From Spectribacter acetivorans (GTDB lineage Bacteria > Pseudomonadota > Gammaproteobacteria > Nevskiales > Salinisphaeraceae): 64,000 nucleotides of DNA. The position numbers and the translations under genes are program-made. The stretch spans positions 1-64,000 of the forward strand of contig NZ_JAVRHY010000004.1 of the NCBI RefSeq assembly GCF_031846305.1. The letters run 5' to 3'. Shown here in pieces: positions 48,300 through 57,054 of this stretch. Under the pieces are notes generated by a model. The model searched no databases. It was given only the letters and a program-made list of their open reading frames with translations, and was not told the origin of the DNA. Each line of letters begins with the position of its first letter. The first letter of the stretch is position 1.

Positions 48300-49835
48300 A
48301 TGAAGGATCTGCACGTCAAGCTGCTGGCGCTGGCCCTTGCCGTCATCGGTATCGGCACCTGCCTGTACAAGGTGGAACGGCTGGGGCTGCCGATCAGTCC
48401 ATCGGGGCAGACGGAGGTCTGGGTCGTGGAGGCCCGGGTACAGTTCCAGGGCCAGGGCCGCTCGGCCAAGATTTCCGCCCGCATTCCTTACAAACCGCCG
48501 GGCTTTTCCATGCTGGACGAGGACTTCGTCTCCGGCGGATTCGGCCTGGCCACGGAAACCAGCGGCGTCAATCGCGAAGCCCTGTGGGCCGCCCGCAATG
48601 TGCGCGGCGGCCAGACACTTTATTACCGCGTGGTGCTAGCCGAGGATGCCGAGAACAACCGTGACCGCACCCTACCCAAGCCGCGCTATCCGGAGGTGCC
48701 GGATTACCCCGAGCCGGAGCGTTCCGCGGTATTCTCGCTCCTTGACGGCGTGCGCAATCAGTCGGCGGATATTGTCTCGTTCACCCGCGAGCTGCTACAG
48801 CAGTTCAATGACCCGACGCCGAACGAAAACGTCAGCCTGCTACGGGAGGAACTCGGCACACCGGCCGAACGCGTGGCCGAAATCCGGCATGTGCTGGCCG
48901 GCGCCCGCATCCCCAGCCGTGTGGTCCACGTGTTGGTGCTGCAGGACAGCACCCGCGAGACCGAACTCGAACCCTGGCTGGAGGTGCATAACGGTGACGG
49001 CTGGGTGGCCTTCAACCCGGCGACGGGCGCCAGCGGCTTCCCCGACAACGTGCTGGCCTGGACCACGGGCGACATTGCGCTTACCCAGGCGGAAAATGCG
49101 AGCAAACCCGAGCTGACCTTCGCCATCAGCCGCTCGTCACGCGAAGTGATGAGCGTGGCACAGCAGCGGGCGCGGCTGCTGAATTCAGGACTGCTGGAGT
49201 TCTCGCTGCTGTCGCTGCCGGTATCCACCCAGAACGTCTACAAAATTCTTCTGACGGTGCCGCTGGGCGTGTTCGTGGTGGTGCTGATGCGCAACTTCAT
49301 CGGCATCAAGACCTTCGGCACCTTCATGCCCATCCTGATCGCCCTGGCGTTCCGGGAAACCAAGCTGATCTGGGGCATCATCCTGTTCTCCACGCTGGTG
49401 GCGCTGGGCGTGATGATCCGCTTCTATCTGGAGAAGCTGAAGCTGCTGCTGGTGCCCAGACTGGCCTCGGTGGTGATCATCGTGATCCTGCTGATGGCCG
49501 GTGTGTCGGTGGTCAGCCACAAGCTGGGGCTCGATCGCGGGCTGTCGATCGCCCTGTTCCCGATGGTGATCCTGGCCATGACCATCGAACGCATGTCGGT
49601 CACCTGGGACGAGTCCGGGCCGCAGGAAGCGCTGCTGGCCGGCCTCGGCAGCCTGTTCGTGGCCGCCCTGGGTTATCTGGTGATGGCGGACCCGCTGCTG
49701 AGTTACCTGACGTTCGTGTTCCCGGAACTACTGCTGGTGCTGCTGGCCGCCACGCTGTTGATGGGGCGCTACACCGGCTATCGACTGTCCGAGCTGCGAC
49801 GATTCCGCTCGTCGCTGTCCGGCCGCAAGGGCTGA
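48300..49835 (+). CDS. Inactive transglutaminase-like / 7TM membrane protein
   Basis: 511 residues. N-terminal TM (~7–25), then a periplasmic region ~30–300: a beta domain, then a transglutaminase-like fold (LREELGTPAERVAEIRHVLAGARIPSRVVHVL…WLEVHNGDGWVAFNPATG) in which the catalytic Cys position is replaced. Residues ~312–500 hold about seven membrane helices. This is the PF14400/PF14402-type architecture known to accompany RimK-like ligases and retropepsin-like proteases. Binding or shuttling a peptide substrate is inferred. Confidence 0.9.
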   Translation: MKDLHVKLLALALAVIGIGTCLYKVERLGLPISPSGQTEVWVVEARVQFQGQGRSAKISARIPYKPPGFSMLDEDFVSGGFGLATETSGVNREALWAARNVRGGQTLYYRVVLAEDAENNRDRTLPKPRYPEVPDYPEPERSAVFSLLDGVRNQSADIVSFTRELLQQFNDPTPNENVSLLREELGTPAERVAEIRHVLAGARIPSRVVHVLVLQDSTRETELEPWLEVHNGDGWVAFNPATGASGFPDNVLAWTTGDIALTQAENASKPELTFAISRSSREVMSVAQQRARLLNSGLLEFSLLSLPVSTQNVYKILLTVPLGVFVVVLMRNFIGIKTFGTFMPILIALAFRETKLIWGIILFSTLVALGVMIRFYLEKLKLLLVPRLASVVIIVILLMAGVSVVSHKLGLDRGLSIALFPMVILAMTIERMSVTWDESGPQEALLAGLGSLFVAALGYLVMADPLLSYLTFVFPELLLVLLAATLLMGRYTGYRLSELRRFRSSLSGRKG

Positions 49836-49840
49836 CGACC

Positions 49841-50851
49841 GTGGCGCTGATGAGCCGCCTCCGGTTGATGCGCCGGCTGGCCCGCCGGAATCCGCCGCTG
49901 ATCATGCCCTGGACGCTGCGCCGCCAGGGGCTGCTGGGCATGAACCAGCGCAACGGCGACTACATCATGCGTTACAACCAGCGGCGCTTCTATCCGCTGG
50001 TGGACGACAAGCTGCGCACCAAGCAACTGGCCATGGACGCCGGCATCGCGGTGCCCGAGCTGCTGGGCGTGATCGAAATCGAACATCAGGTCCGCGACCT
50101 GGCGGACATGCTGGGCGGACGCACGGATTTCGTGATCAAACCCGCCCAGGGTTCCGGCGGCAACGGCATCATGGTGATCGCCGGGCGCCGCGCCGGGCGT
50201 TACATCCGGGCATCCGGCGTGGTCGCCACCGACGACGACATCCAGCACTTCGTGTCCAACATCCTGTCGGGCATGTACAGCCTGGGCGGCCTGCCCGACA
50301 AGGCGATGATCGAATACCGGGTCAAGCCGCATCCGGTGTTCGATGCCGTGAGTCATCAGGGGGTACCCGACATTCGCACCATCGTGTTCCGCGGGGTGCC
50401 CGTAGCTGCCATGGTGCGCCTGCCCACCCGTCAGTCCGACGGCAAGGCCAATCTGCACCAAGGTGCGGTCGGGGCCGGCGTGGACCTGCTTACGGGGCGG
50501 ACGCTCGATGGCGTCTGGCTCAACCGGGTAATCAACGAACATCCGGATTCCGGTCGCTCCATCCGATCGATCGAAATCCCGGACTGGGATCTGCTGCTGG
50601 AACTGTCCGCCCGTTCCTACGACCTCACCAAGCTGGGCTATCTCGGGGTCGACGTGGTGCTGGATCGCGATCATGGTCCGCTGGTGCTGGAGTACAACGC
50701 GCGACCCGGCCTGGCCATCCAGATCGCCAACCAGGCCGGACTGCTGAAGCGCCTGCGGGCGGTGGAAGCGCTGGAAACGATCCCGGATCAGGCAGGCGAT
50801 CGGGTCGCCCTGGCCAAGCGGCTGTTCGGGGGCGATGGCACGCCCGCCTGA
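49841..50851 (+). CDS. RimK-like ATP-grasp ligase (alpha-L-glutamate ligase-like)
   Basis: 336 residues from GTG at 49841, 5 bp after the previous stop. ATP-grasp core with FVIKPAQGSGGNGIMVI (Lys100 and Gly-rich loop), IEYRVKPHPVF, DIRTIVFRGVPVAAMVRLPT and VLEYNARPGLAIQIANQ (metal-binding Glu and Asn). Members add amino acids to peptide or protein ends. Within this cassette the ligase would make, and the secreted protease-like protein cut or sense, an unknown peptide product. Confidence 0.9.
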   Translation: MALMSRLRLMRRLARRNPPLIMPWTLRRQGLLGMNQRNGDYIMRYNQRRFYPLVDDKLRTKQLAMDAGIAVPELLGVIEIEHQVRDLADMLGGRTDFVIKPAQGSGGNGIMVIAGRRAGRYIRASGVVATDDDIQHFVSNILSGMYSLGGLPDKAMIEYRVKPHPVFDAVSHQGVPDIRTIVFRGVPVAAMVRLPTRQSDGKANLHQGAVGAGVDLLTGRTLDGVWLNRVINEHPDSGRSIRSIEIPDWDLLLELSARSYDLTKLGYLGVDVVLDRDHGPLVLEYNARPGLAIQIANQAGLLKRLRAVEALETIPDQAGDRVALAKRLFGGDGTPA

Positions 50852-51581
50852 ACCCCGGCGCGCCGCGCGCGCCATCGGCTGGGGCACCTTCATCTTCAGC
50901 CTTCTGCTGGCCGCGTTCTGGCTGACCTGGCTGGCCTGGTCGTCCGCCGGGTTCAGCTACGGGTTCTGGCATGAGGCGGTTGGCCTGGATGACAACATCG
51001 CCGAATTCGGACCGCAGAACCGCTATCGTCAGGGTTTCGAAAAGACCACCGAGGCCGAGCGGATCCGGCTGTTCGAGGAAATCGTCATCGCCATCAACCG
51101 CGACCCCGATCGTCTCGCCGGCCTGACCTACCATGCCCCGGGCGGACGGCCCCTCGGCCGCCTGCTGCGACCACCCGAGGTTCAGCATCTGGAGGACGTG
51201 GCCTGGCTGGTCGGGCTGTTCCGCGTTGCGGGCTGGACCGCGGTGGTGCTGACCCCGCTACTGGGCGGCCTGATCCTCCACCGCCGCTGGGCACTGCCGA
51301 CCTGGCGATCGCTGGCCACCGGCGCCGGCGTGATCGCCGCCGCCGTAACGGCCCTGCTGGTCATCGCCGGCCCCACGACGGTGTTCTACCACCTGCATGT
51401 CTGGATATTCCCCGCCGAGCACCAGTGGTTCTTCTATTACCAGGAGTCGCTGATGTCGACGATGATGCGAGCACCGGTGCTGTTCGGGGCGATTGCGGTG
51501 CAGTGGGCGGTTACCGCCTTGCCCCTGGCGGTGCTGGGGTTGCTGGTTCATCGGGGGTTGCATCGTCGGCTTCGACGGTAA
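50835..51581 (+). CDS. Membrane protein of the DUF1461-like type
   Basis: 248 residues; the start overlaps the ligase gene by 17 bp. Four membrane segments (~15–37, ~119–141, ~156–177, ~214–238). The loop after the third one reads FYHLHVWIFPAEHQWFFYYQESLMSTMMRAP, resembling DUF1461 (TIGR01906-like) proteins; the family call is from memory. The ~70-residue loop after TM1 is polar and probably periplasmic. Close coupling makes it a candidate fourth member of the RimK-like cassette. Confidence 0.7.
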   Translation: MARPPEPRRAARAIGWGTFIFSLLLAAFWLTWLAWSSAGFSYGFWHEAVGLDDNIAEFGPQNRYRQGFEKTTEAERIRLFEEIVIAINRDPDRLAGLTYHAPGGRPLGRLLRPPEVQHLEDVAWLVGLFRVAGWTAVVLTPLLGGLILHRRWALPTWRSLATGAGVIAAAVTALLVIAGPTTVFYHLHVWIFPAEHQWFFYYQESLMSTMMRAPVLFGAIAVQWAVTALPLAVLGLLVHRGLHRRLRR

Positions 51582-51595
51582 GCGAACACGGAGCC

Positions 51596-51617
51596 GTAGG
51601 GCGCCATTCATGGCGCC
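51596..51617. repeat. REP-like palindrome, single unit
   Basis: GTAGGGCGCCATTCATGGCGCC, identical to the units at 14554 and 15152 but without the inverted partner. Confidence 0.88.
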
Positions 51618-51650
51618 TGCCCAATTTCCGAATCGCATTAAGGAATTAAG

Positions 51651-51955
51651 ATTCCGCCCCGCTGAAGCGGGCCGGGTGTCTTTCTTGTGCGACAAGAAAG
51701 TCACCAAAGAAACGCTTCCGGCGGGCGAGCCCTGCCTCGAACGGGGTTCGAGGCAGGATGCCCTGTGCGCTTCGGTCGGCGAGGGGGTGTTTCGACGGGT
51801 CATCCCTGACCCGGCGAAAACCGCGCGCCCGTCCTGGGCGCGCCCCTTCGGGCCGGGAACCTCGCCGCCCTGCAGTGCTCGGCTCGTCCCGACGGGAATC
51901 AAGAGCTGCCACATCCGAGTGGGGTTGCTTCTTCTTCCCTCCCGTTAGCGCTTGC
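51651..51955. repeat. Large structured dispersed repeat, copy 2 (left part)
   Basis: Matches 22584–22885 with a 3-bp insertion and scattered substitutions. The first hairpin here is GGTGTCTTTCTTG with CAAGAAAGTCACC: relative to copy 1 an A-T pair became G-C on both sides, a compensatory change. The second hairpin keeps its stem while the loop changes from GGA to GGG. The right half of copy 1 is absent. Confidence 0.88.
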
Positions 51956-51961
51956 GGTCGG

Positions 51962-51979
51962 AGCGCCATTCATGGCGCC
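51962..51979. repeat. REP-like palindrome at the rho 3' end
   Basis: AGCGCCATTCATGGCGCC right after the large repeat and 20 bp before the rho stop codon on the minus strand. Confidence 0.75.
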
Positions 51980-51998
51980 ACTCGATGCGGAACGTGGT

Positions 51999-53600
51999 CT
52001 ACTGCCGCTTCATCGACTCGAAGAACTCGGCATTGGTCTTGGTCTGCTTCATCCGGTCGATGAGCAGCTCCATGCCGGCCAGGTCGTCCATGCCGTGCAG
52101 CAGCTTGCGCAGTACCCAGATCTTTTGCAGTTCGACCGGGTCGACCATGAGTTCCTCGCGGCGGGTGCCGGAACGGCCGAGGTTGATTGCCGGGTAGACG
52201 CGCTTCTCGGCGATGCGACGCTCCAGGTGCACTTCCAGGTTGCCGGTGCCCTTGAACTCCTCGTAGATCACCTCGTCCATCTTGGAGCCGGTCTCCACCA
52301 GGGCGGTGGCGATGATGGTGAGGCTGCCACCCTCTTCCACATTGCGGGCAGCACCGAAGAAGCGCTTGGGCTTCTGCAGCGCATTGGCATCCACGCCACC
52401 GGTGAGCACCTTGCCGGACGAAGGCGCCACGGTGTTGTAGGCGCGGGCCAGACGGGTGATGGAGTCCAGCAGGATCACCACGTCCACCTTGTGCTCGACC
52501 AGCCGCTTGGCCTTCTCGATCACCATGTCGGCCACCTGGACGTGGCGGGCGGCGGGTTCGTCGAAAGTGGATGACACCACCTCACCGCGCACCGAGCGTT
52601 CCATCTCGGTGACTTCCTCGGGCCGCTCGTCGATCAGCAGCACGATCAGATAGCAGTCCGGGTGATTGTGGGCGATGGACTGGGCCACGTTCTGCAGGAT
52701 CATGGTCTTGCCGGCTTTGGGCGGCGACACGATCAGGCCGCGCTGGCCCTTGCCGACCGGCGCCACCAGGTCGATGGTCCGGGCGGTGATGTCCTCGGTG
52801 GAGCCGTTGCCAATCTCCAGACCCAGCCGGTCCTGCGGGAACAGCGGCGTCAGATTCTCGAACAGTACCTTGCCCTTGGATTTCTCCGGCGGCTCGTAGT
52901 TGATCTGATCGACCTTGAGCAGCGCGAAGTAGCGCTCGGAATCCTTGGGCGGACGCACGCGGCCGGTGACGGTATCGCCGGTACGCAGGTTGAAGCGGCG
53001 GATCTGCGAGGGCGAGACGTAGATGTCGTCCGGACCGGCCATGTAGGAGGCGTCGGCGCTGCGCAGGAAACCGAAGCCGTCGGACAGGATTTCCAGCACG
53101 CCGTCGCCGTGGATGCGTTCACCCAGCTTGGCGCGGGCCTTGAGGATGGTGAAGATCAGGTCCTGCTTGCGGGTGCGCGAGATGTTCTCGATGCCCAGGT
53201 CCTGGGCCATGGTCATCAGTTCGGCGCCCGTACTGCGCTTGAGCTCGGTGAGGTTGATCACCGGGCGATCGTCGTTGTCGTCCTCTTCCTCGTAGGCGGC
53301 CAGCTCTTCCTCGTCGAAATCGAAATCGCCGCCCTGGTTGGGATCGCGATTGGGATTGCGGTTGCCGTTATTGTTGTTCCCGTTGTTGTTATTGCCGCCC
53401 CGACGATTGCCGTTGCCGCCGTTGCCGCGGTTGCCGCCGCCACCGCCACCGCCGCCGCGCTTGTCGCCGCGGCGCCGCCGGGGCTTGCGCGGGCCGCCAT
53501 CGCCGCCACCGCCGTTGTTGTTCTTGCCGCGGGCGGGGCCGCCGGAAGCCTCGACGCTATCGTCAAAGCCGGGACGTTCTTCGATCTTCTGGTCGGACAC
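51999..53600 (-). CDS. rho: Transcription termination factor Rho with Asn/Gly-rich N-terminal extension
   Basis: 533 residues against 419 in E. coli. The ordinary Rho begins at residue ~115 (INLTELKRSTGAELMTMAQ) and is complete: RNA-binding GDGVLEILSDGFGFLRS, Walker A PPKAGKT, LLIDERPEEVTEM, Q-loop and R-loop regions. The extra 114 residues are disordered: a Gly/Arg/Asn stretch (26–90, with runs of Gly and Asn) then an acidic patch (91–112, FDEEELAAYEEEDDNDD). Starts at 53600. An RNA-binding or condensate-forming role for the extension is inference. Next to trxA and divergent rhlB. Confidence 0.97.
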   Translation of the reverse strand: MSDQKIEERPGFDDSVEASGGPARGKNNNGGGGDGGPRKPRRRRGDKRGGGGGGGGNRGNGGNGNRRGGNNNNGNNNNGNRNPNRDPNQGGDFDFDEEELAAYEEEDDNDDRPVINLTELKRSTGAELMTMAQDLGIENISRTRKQDLIFTILKARAKLGERIHGDGVLEILSDGFGFLRSADASYMAGPDDIYVSPSQIRRFNLRTGDTVTGRVRPPKDSERYFALLKVDQINYEPPEKSKGKVLFENLTPLFPQDRLGLEIGNGSTEDITARTIDLVAPVGKGQRGLIVSPPKAGKTMILQNVAQSIAHNHPDCYLIVLLIDERPEEVTEMERSVRGEVVSSTFDEPAARHVQVADMVIEKAKRLVEHKVDVVILLDSITRLARAYNTVAPSSGKVLTGGVDANALQKPKRFFGAARNVEEGGSLTIIATALVETGSKMDEVIYEEFKGTGNLEVHLERRIAEKRVYPAINLGRSGTRREELMVDPVELQKIWVLRKLLHGMDDLAGMELLIDRMKQTKTNAEFFESMKRQ

Positions 53601-53711
53601 TTGGCAGTTCCGTCTAGTGGTGGAAACGGCCGCGGGGCCGGTTTCGGGATATGTCAGTCGCGGGGAGAGAGCATGACGGCCGCCGGCGGGGCCGGCGGCC
53701 GGAAAGTCGAT

Positions 53712-54041
53712 TCAGCCGATGTGGCCGTCGAGGAACTCGGTCAACTGGGTCTTGGACAACGAGCCGACCTTGGTGCCCTCGACTTCGCCACCCTTGAACA
53801 GCATCAGCGTGGGAATGCCACGAATACCGTAGCGGGGCGGCGTGTTCGGGTTTTCGTCGATGTTGAGCTTGGCAATGCGGAGCTTGCCTTCGTACTCGTC
53901 GGCAATCTCGTCGAGCACCGGCGCAATCATCTTGCACGGGCCGCACCATTCTGCCCAGTAGTCGACCAGCACGGGCGTATCGGCGCCCAGCACATCCTGA
54001 TCGAAACTGTCATCGGTGACCTTGACTATGTTTTCACTCAT
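53712..54041 (-). CDS. trxA: Thioredoxin 1
   Basis: 109 residues. WAEWCGPCKMIAPVL with the redox pair Cys33 and Cys36 (WCGPC at 32–36), cis-Pro in GIRGIPTLMLFKGG. Cytosolic protein disulfide reductase using thioredoxin reductase and NADPH. Upstream of rho, the conserved proteobacterial order, and divergent from rhlB. Confidence 0.97.
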   Translation of the reverse strand: MSENIVKVTDDSFDQDVLGADTPVLVDYWAEWCGPCKMIAPVLDEIADEYEGKLRIAKLNIDENPNTPPRYGIRGIPTLMLFKGGEVEGTKVGSLSKTQLTEFLDGHIG

Positions 54042-54339
54042 TCGCTTGCGTCCTCATGGCTTGCAGGACAATGGGAATCGGTATCGCGCCGGGGGTACGG
54101 GTAATGGCGCCACAACCGAATGTGGGGGCACAACCCCGAATGATCAAACTGTTATGATGTCGGGCGAATCGGCGGGAACAGTTCCCGTCCAGGGCCGAAT
54201 ACGCGACTTTATGGCGGAAGCGGCCCGCCGGCGCGGCGGGCGTTATTCGTATTGGAGCCCATTATTCGGCGTATTTCAACCCCGAGCGACGACACCCGCC
54301 TCGGCATGCGGGCGCGTACCGGTGACGAGAAGCCCCCAC
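54042..54339. other. Divergent promoter region trxA / rhlB
   Basis: 298 bp that must carry both promoters. TATGAT at about 54153 could be a plus-strand -10 box but no convincing -35 is at the right distance. The inverted repeat GCCCGCCGGCGCGGCGGGC lies in the leader of rhlB near 54223–54241. No gene seen. Confidence 0.45.
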
Positions 54340-55644
54340 ATGACTGATTCCCGGCTGCTGACAGACGTTTCCATTGACTCCCTCGGCCTCGATCCTTCGC
54401 TGTCCCGAGCAGCCGGGGAACTCGGCTTCACGCATTGTACGCCGATCCAGGCGGATACCATTCCGCGAGCCCTGAAGGGCGAGGATGTGGCCGGCCAGGC
54501 CCAGACCGGCACCGGCAAATCGGCGGCGTTCCTGCTCGCCACCATGCATCGGCTGCTGGCGAATGCGCCGGATCCGCCCGATCACGCGCCGCAGACCGCC
54601 AGCCAGCCGCGCGCGCTGATTCTCGCCCCCACCCGCGAACTGGCAATCCAGATCCACAAGGATGCCGAGGGCCTGGGCAAGCACAGCGGGCTGAAGCTGG
54701 TGGTGTGCTACGGCGGCACCGGCTACGACACCCAGCGGCAGGCTATCGCCGACGGGGTGGATATCCTCATCGGCACGCCGGGCCGGCTGATCGACTACTG
54801 GAAGCAGAAGATCTACACCCTGAAGGCGATCGAGGTGGCGGTGCTCGACGAGGCCGACCGCATGTTCGACCTGGGCTTCATCGACGACATCCGCTTCATG
54901 TTCCGGCGCATGCCACCGCCGGCCAATCGCCTGAACATGCTGTTCTCGGCCACCCTCTCGCATCGGGTGATGGAGCTGGCCTACGAGCACATGAACAGCC
55001 CGCAGCTGATCAAGACCGATACCGATACGGTCAACGTCAAGGCGATTCGCCAGAAGCTCTACCACGTCAGCCGCGAGGACAAGTTGCCTTTGTTCCTGGG
55101 TCTGCTGCGGCGCATCGACCCGACCCGCACGCTGGTGTTCATCAACACCAAGCGCGAGGCCGAGAAAGTCGAGGACACCCTAAACGCCAACGGCATCCAG
55201 GCCGCCACTCTGTCCGGCGACGTGCCGCAGAAGAAGCGCGAACGCCTGCTCGACGATTTCAAGGACGGCAAGCTGCCGGTACTGGTGGCCACCGATGTGG
55301 CGGCCCGCGGGCTGCACATCCCGGCGGTGTCGCACGTATTCAATTACGACCTGCCCCAGGACGCCGAGGATTACGTCCACCGCATCGGCCGGACCGCCCG
55401 GGCCGGCGCCGAGGGCGATGCCATCTCGCTGGCCTGCGAGACCTACGTGTACTCGCTGCCCGACATCGAGAAGTACATGGGTCACAAGATCGATTCCGAA
55501 GTGGCCCCCTCGGACTACTACGCCCACGATATCGAGCGCCCCGCGCCGCGGCCGCGCAAACCCCGGGGTGGACCACGGCGGCGCAGCGGCGGCAACGGCG
55601 GGCGTGGCGGCGATCGCCGCCGTAGCGGGGGCGGCCGCCGCTGA
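54340..55644 (+). CDS. rhlB: DEAD-box RNA helicase RhlB (degradosome type)
   Basis: 434 residues from the ATG at 54340; the longer in-frame extension upstream is not conserved. Walker A AQTGTGKS at 54–61, PTRELA, TPGRL, DEAD, SAT, HRIGRTARAG. FTHCTPIQ is the Q motif. The C-terminal 45 residues are Arg/Gly/Pro-rich (RKPRGGPRRRSGGNGGRGG). RhlB assists RNase E in mRNA decay. Divergent trxA–rho neighbourhood supports RhlB over RhlE. Confidence 0.95.
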   Translation: MTDSRLLTDVSIDSLGLDPSLSRAAGELGFTHCTPIQADTIPRALKGEDVAGQAQTGTGKSAAFLLATMHRLLANAPDPPDHAPQTASQPRALILAPTRELAIQIHKDAEGLGKHSGLKLVVCYGGTGYDTQRQAIADGVDILIGTPGRLIDYWKQKIYTLKAIEVAVLDEADRMFDLGFIDDIRFMFRRMPPPANRLNMLFSATLSHRVMELAYEHMNSPQLIKTDTDTVNVKAIRQKLYHVSREDKLPLFLGLLRRIDPTRTLVFINTKREAEKVEDTLNANGIQAATLSGDVPQKKRERLLDDFKDGKLPVLVATDVAARGLHIPAVSHVFNYDLPQDAEDYVHRIGRTARAGAEGDAISLACETYVYSLPDIEKYMGHKIDSEVAPSDYYAHDIERPAPRPRKPRGGPRRRSGGNGGRGGDRRRSGGGRR

Positions 55645-55654
55645 ATCGCGCCGG

Positions 55655-56314
55655 TCAGTCCGGCCGGATATCGGCCACGCTGTCAACCACCCGGTGATGG
55701 GCGTGCTCGCGTACCGCGCCGCGCGTATCCGGCCGGGCAATCGCCACCACCTGTCCGATGCCGTAGGCCTGGGCGGCCGCCACCACCGCCGGACTGTCAT
55801 CCACGAACAGCGCCCGCTCGGGCTGGAAATCGATGCGCTCGGCCAGGCCCGTCCAGAAGTCCGGATGCTCCTTGGCGTAGCCGATGTCGTGTGACGTGAC
55901 GATGCCGGCAAACCGCGGCGCCAGGCCGGTGCACGCCATCTTCATGGTCACTACGTCGGGATGCGCGTTGGTGACAATCCAGGCCGGCCGGCCCGCGGCC
56001 GCCACGGCATCCAGGAACGCCAGCGTGCCGGGCAACGGCTGAATCAGGTCCCGCAGATCCTGCTTGAGCGCCATGATGTCGAGCGCGGTGGTGCGGCTCC
56101 AGAAATCGGTGCAGTACCAGTTGAGCTGCCCGGCGTGCTGCGCGAACACCGGCATCAGTTCCGCGCGGGCCGCCGCCTCGTCCAGCCCGCGGGCCTGCGC
56201 GTAGCAGCGCGGCAGGTGCTCGTTCCAGAAACGGTTGTCGAAATGCAGGTCCAGCAGGGTACCGTCCATGTCCAGCAGGACGGTGTCCACCTGCGACCAG
56301 TCGACGTTACCCAA
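55655..56314 (-). CDS. yrfG: GMP/IMP nucleotidase, HAD family
   Basis: 219 residues from TTG at 56314, the most likely start because homologues begin with a DWSQVDTVLLDMDGT-like segment; a GTG at 56293 is the alternative. HAD motif I LLDMDGTLLDLHFDN, motif II IVTNAH, motif III YAKEHPDFW, motif IV FVDDS. Helical cap with LNWYCTDFWSRTTALDI as in E. coli YrfG. The start lies inside the 3' end of the antitoxin gene (8-bp overlap), suggesting translational coupling with the toxin–antitoxin pair upstream. Converges on rhlB with a 10-bp gap. Confidence 0.9.
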   Translation of the reverse strand: MGNVDWSQVDTVLLDMDGTLLDLHFDNRFWNEHLPRCYAQARGLDEAAARAELMPVFAQHAGQLNWYCTDFWSRTTALDIMALKQDLRDLIQPLPGTLAFLDAVAAAGRPAWIVTNAHPDVVTMKMACTGLAPRFAGIVTSHDIGYAKEHPDFWTGLAERIDFQPERALFVDDSPAVVAAAQAYGIGQVVAIARPDTRGAVREHAHHRVVDSVADIRPD

Positions 56315-56525
56315 GCTCGCGATCCAGCTTGTCCAGAACGCGCAATCCCTTGTCGGCCGCGCCACGCGCCGCTCTCGCCTGAAACCGGTTCTCCGCATCG
56401 AACTCCGCCAGAGCCTGCGTGGACAGCTCATCGATCAGCCGGTTGACGCTGATACGCCGGCGGGCCGCCAGCGCCTTCAACCGCGCGTGCTTGTCATCGG
56501 GGATTCGCACCGTGAGTGTTGCCAT
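56307..56525 (-). CDS. CopG/RHH-type antitoxin
   Basis: 72 residues. MATLTVRIPDDKHARLKALAARRRISVNRLIDELSTQAL is a complete ribbon-helix-helix DNA-binding domain; the C-terminal charged helix would bind the toxin. One base downstream of the PIN toxin stop, so the toxin gene comes first, reversed from the usual VapBC order. Confidence 0.85.
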   Translation of the reverse strand: MATLTVRIPDDKHARLKALAARRRISVNRLIDELSTQALAEFDAENRFQARAARGAADKGLRVLDKLDRELG

Positions 56526-56526
56526 A

Positions 56527-56952
56527 TCAGACCTCCTTCAGGAGTTGCTCGGGTGTCGTGATGCCGACGTCTGGCAAATGCAGCTGGCTACCCGCGAAAT
56601 CCTTCAGATTATTGGTGACCACCCAGCGGGCGTTACCAGCCGTGGCTAGCTCCAGAATGTGGTTGCCCCCTTCATCCACAAGATTCGGCCGCAAAAGATA
56701 GTAGATCGGCACCCACTCCGCTGTTGCGCATAACGCGTCGAGCAGGTCCTGGACCTCCCAGGATGTAGCCGGCACGCGCTTCAATATCGCCGGTCGGTTG
56801 ATCACCGCTTCGTACTCTGCCATCAGCGAATTGCCCATGAGCGGCCGATAGACGCCCTGGAGGCAGCGCCGAAGGAGTTCCCGATTCGGACCGCCACGGC
56901 CGATCAAGGCTGCCACGAAAACGCTGGTGTCGATCACGATACCCGCCGCCAT
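56527..56952 (-). CDS. PIN-domain toxin
   Basis: 141 residues from MAAGIVIDTSVFVAALIGRGG at 56952. Acidic residues: Asp in VIDTSV, Glu in SLMAEYEAVINRP, and the late pair in LVDEGGNHILELATAGNARWVVTNNLKDF; the third position is Glu/Gly-rich rather than the usual paired Asp. COG1569-like PIN proteins are RNases kept silent by their antitoxin. The toxin-first order with the RHH antitoxin behind is noted in the findings. Confidence 0.85.
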   Translation of the reverse strand: MAAGIVIDTSVFVAALIGRGGPNRELLRRCLQGVYRPLMGNSLMAEYEAVINRPAILKRVPATSWEVQDLLDALCATAEWVPIYYLLRPNLVDEGGNHILELATAGNARWVVTNNLKDFAGSQLHLPDVGITTPEQLLKEV

Positions 56953-57054
56953 TCCGGAATGATGGCACATACGCCATCACTTGAGAACAAGTCGCTCACC
57001 ACCCGAACCTTCAAGACGGTACGATACGCCGCTCATTTTCCACGGCAGTGCCGC

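Larger units (their letters stand above)
51582..51998. other. Repeat-filled gap before rho
   Basis: About 417 bp with no gene: a REP-like half element, the second copy of the large structured repeat, and another REP-like palindrome immediately before the rho stop. Confidence 0.8.
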
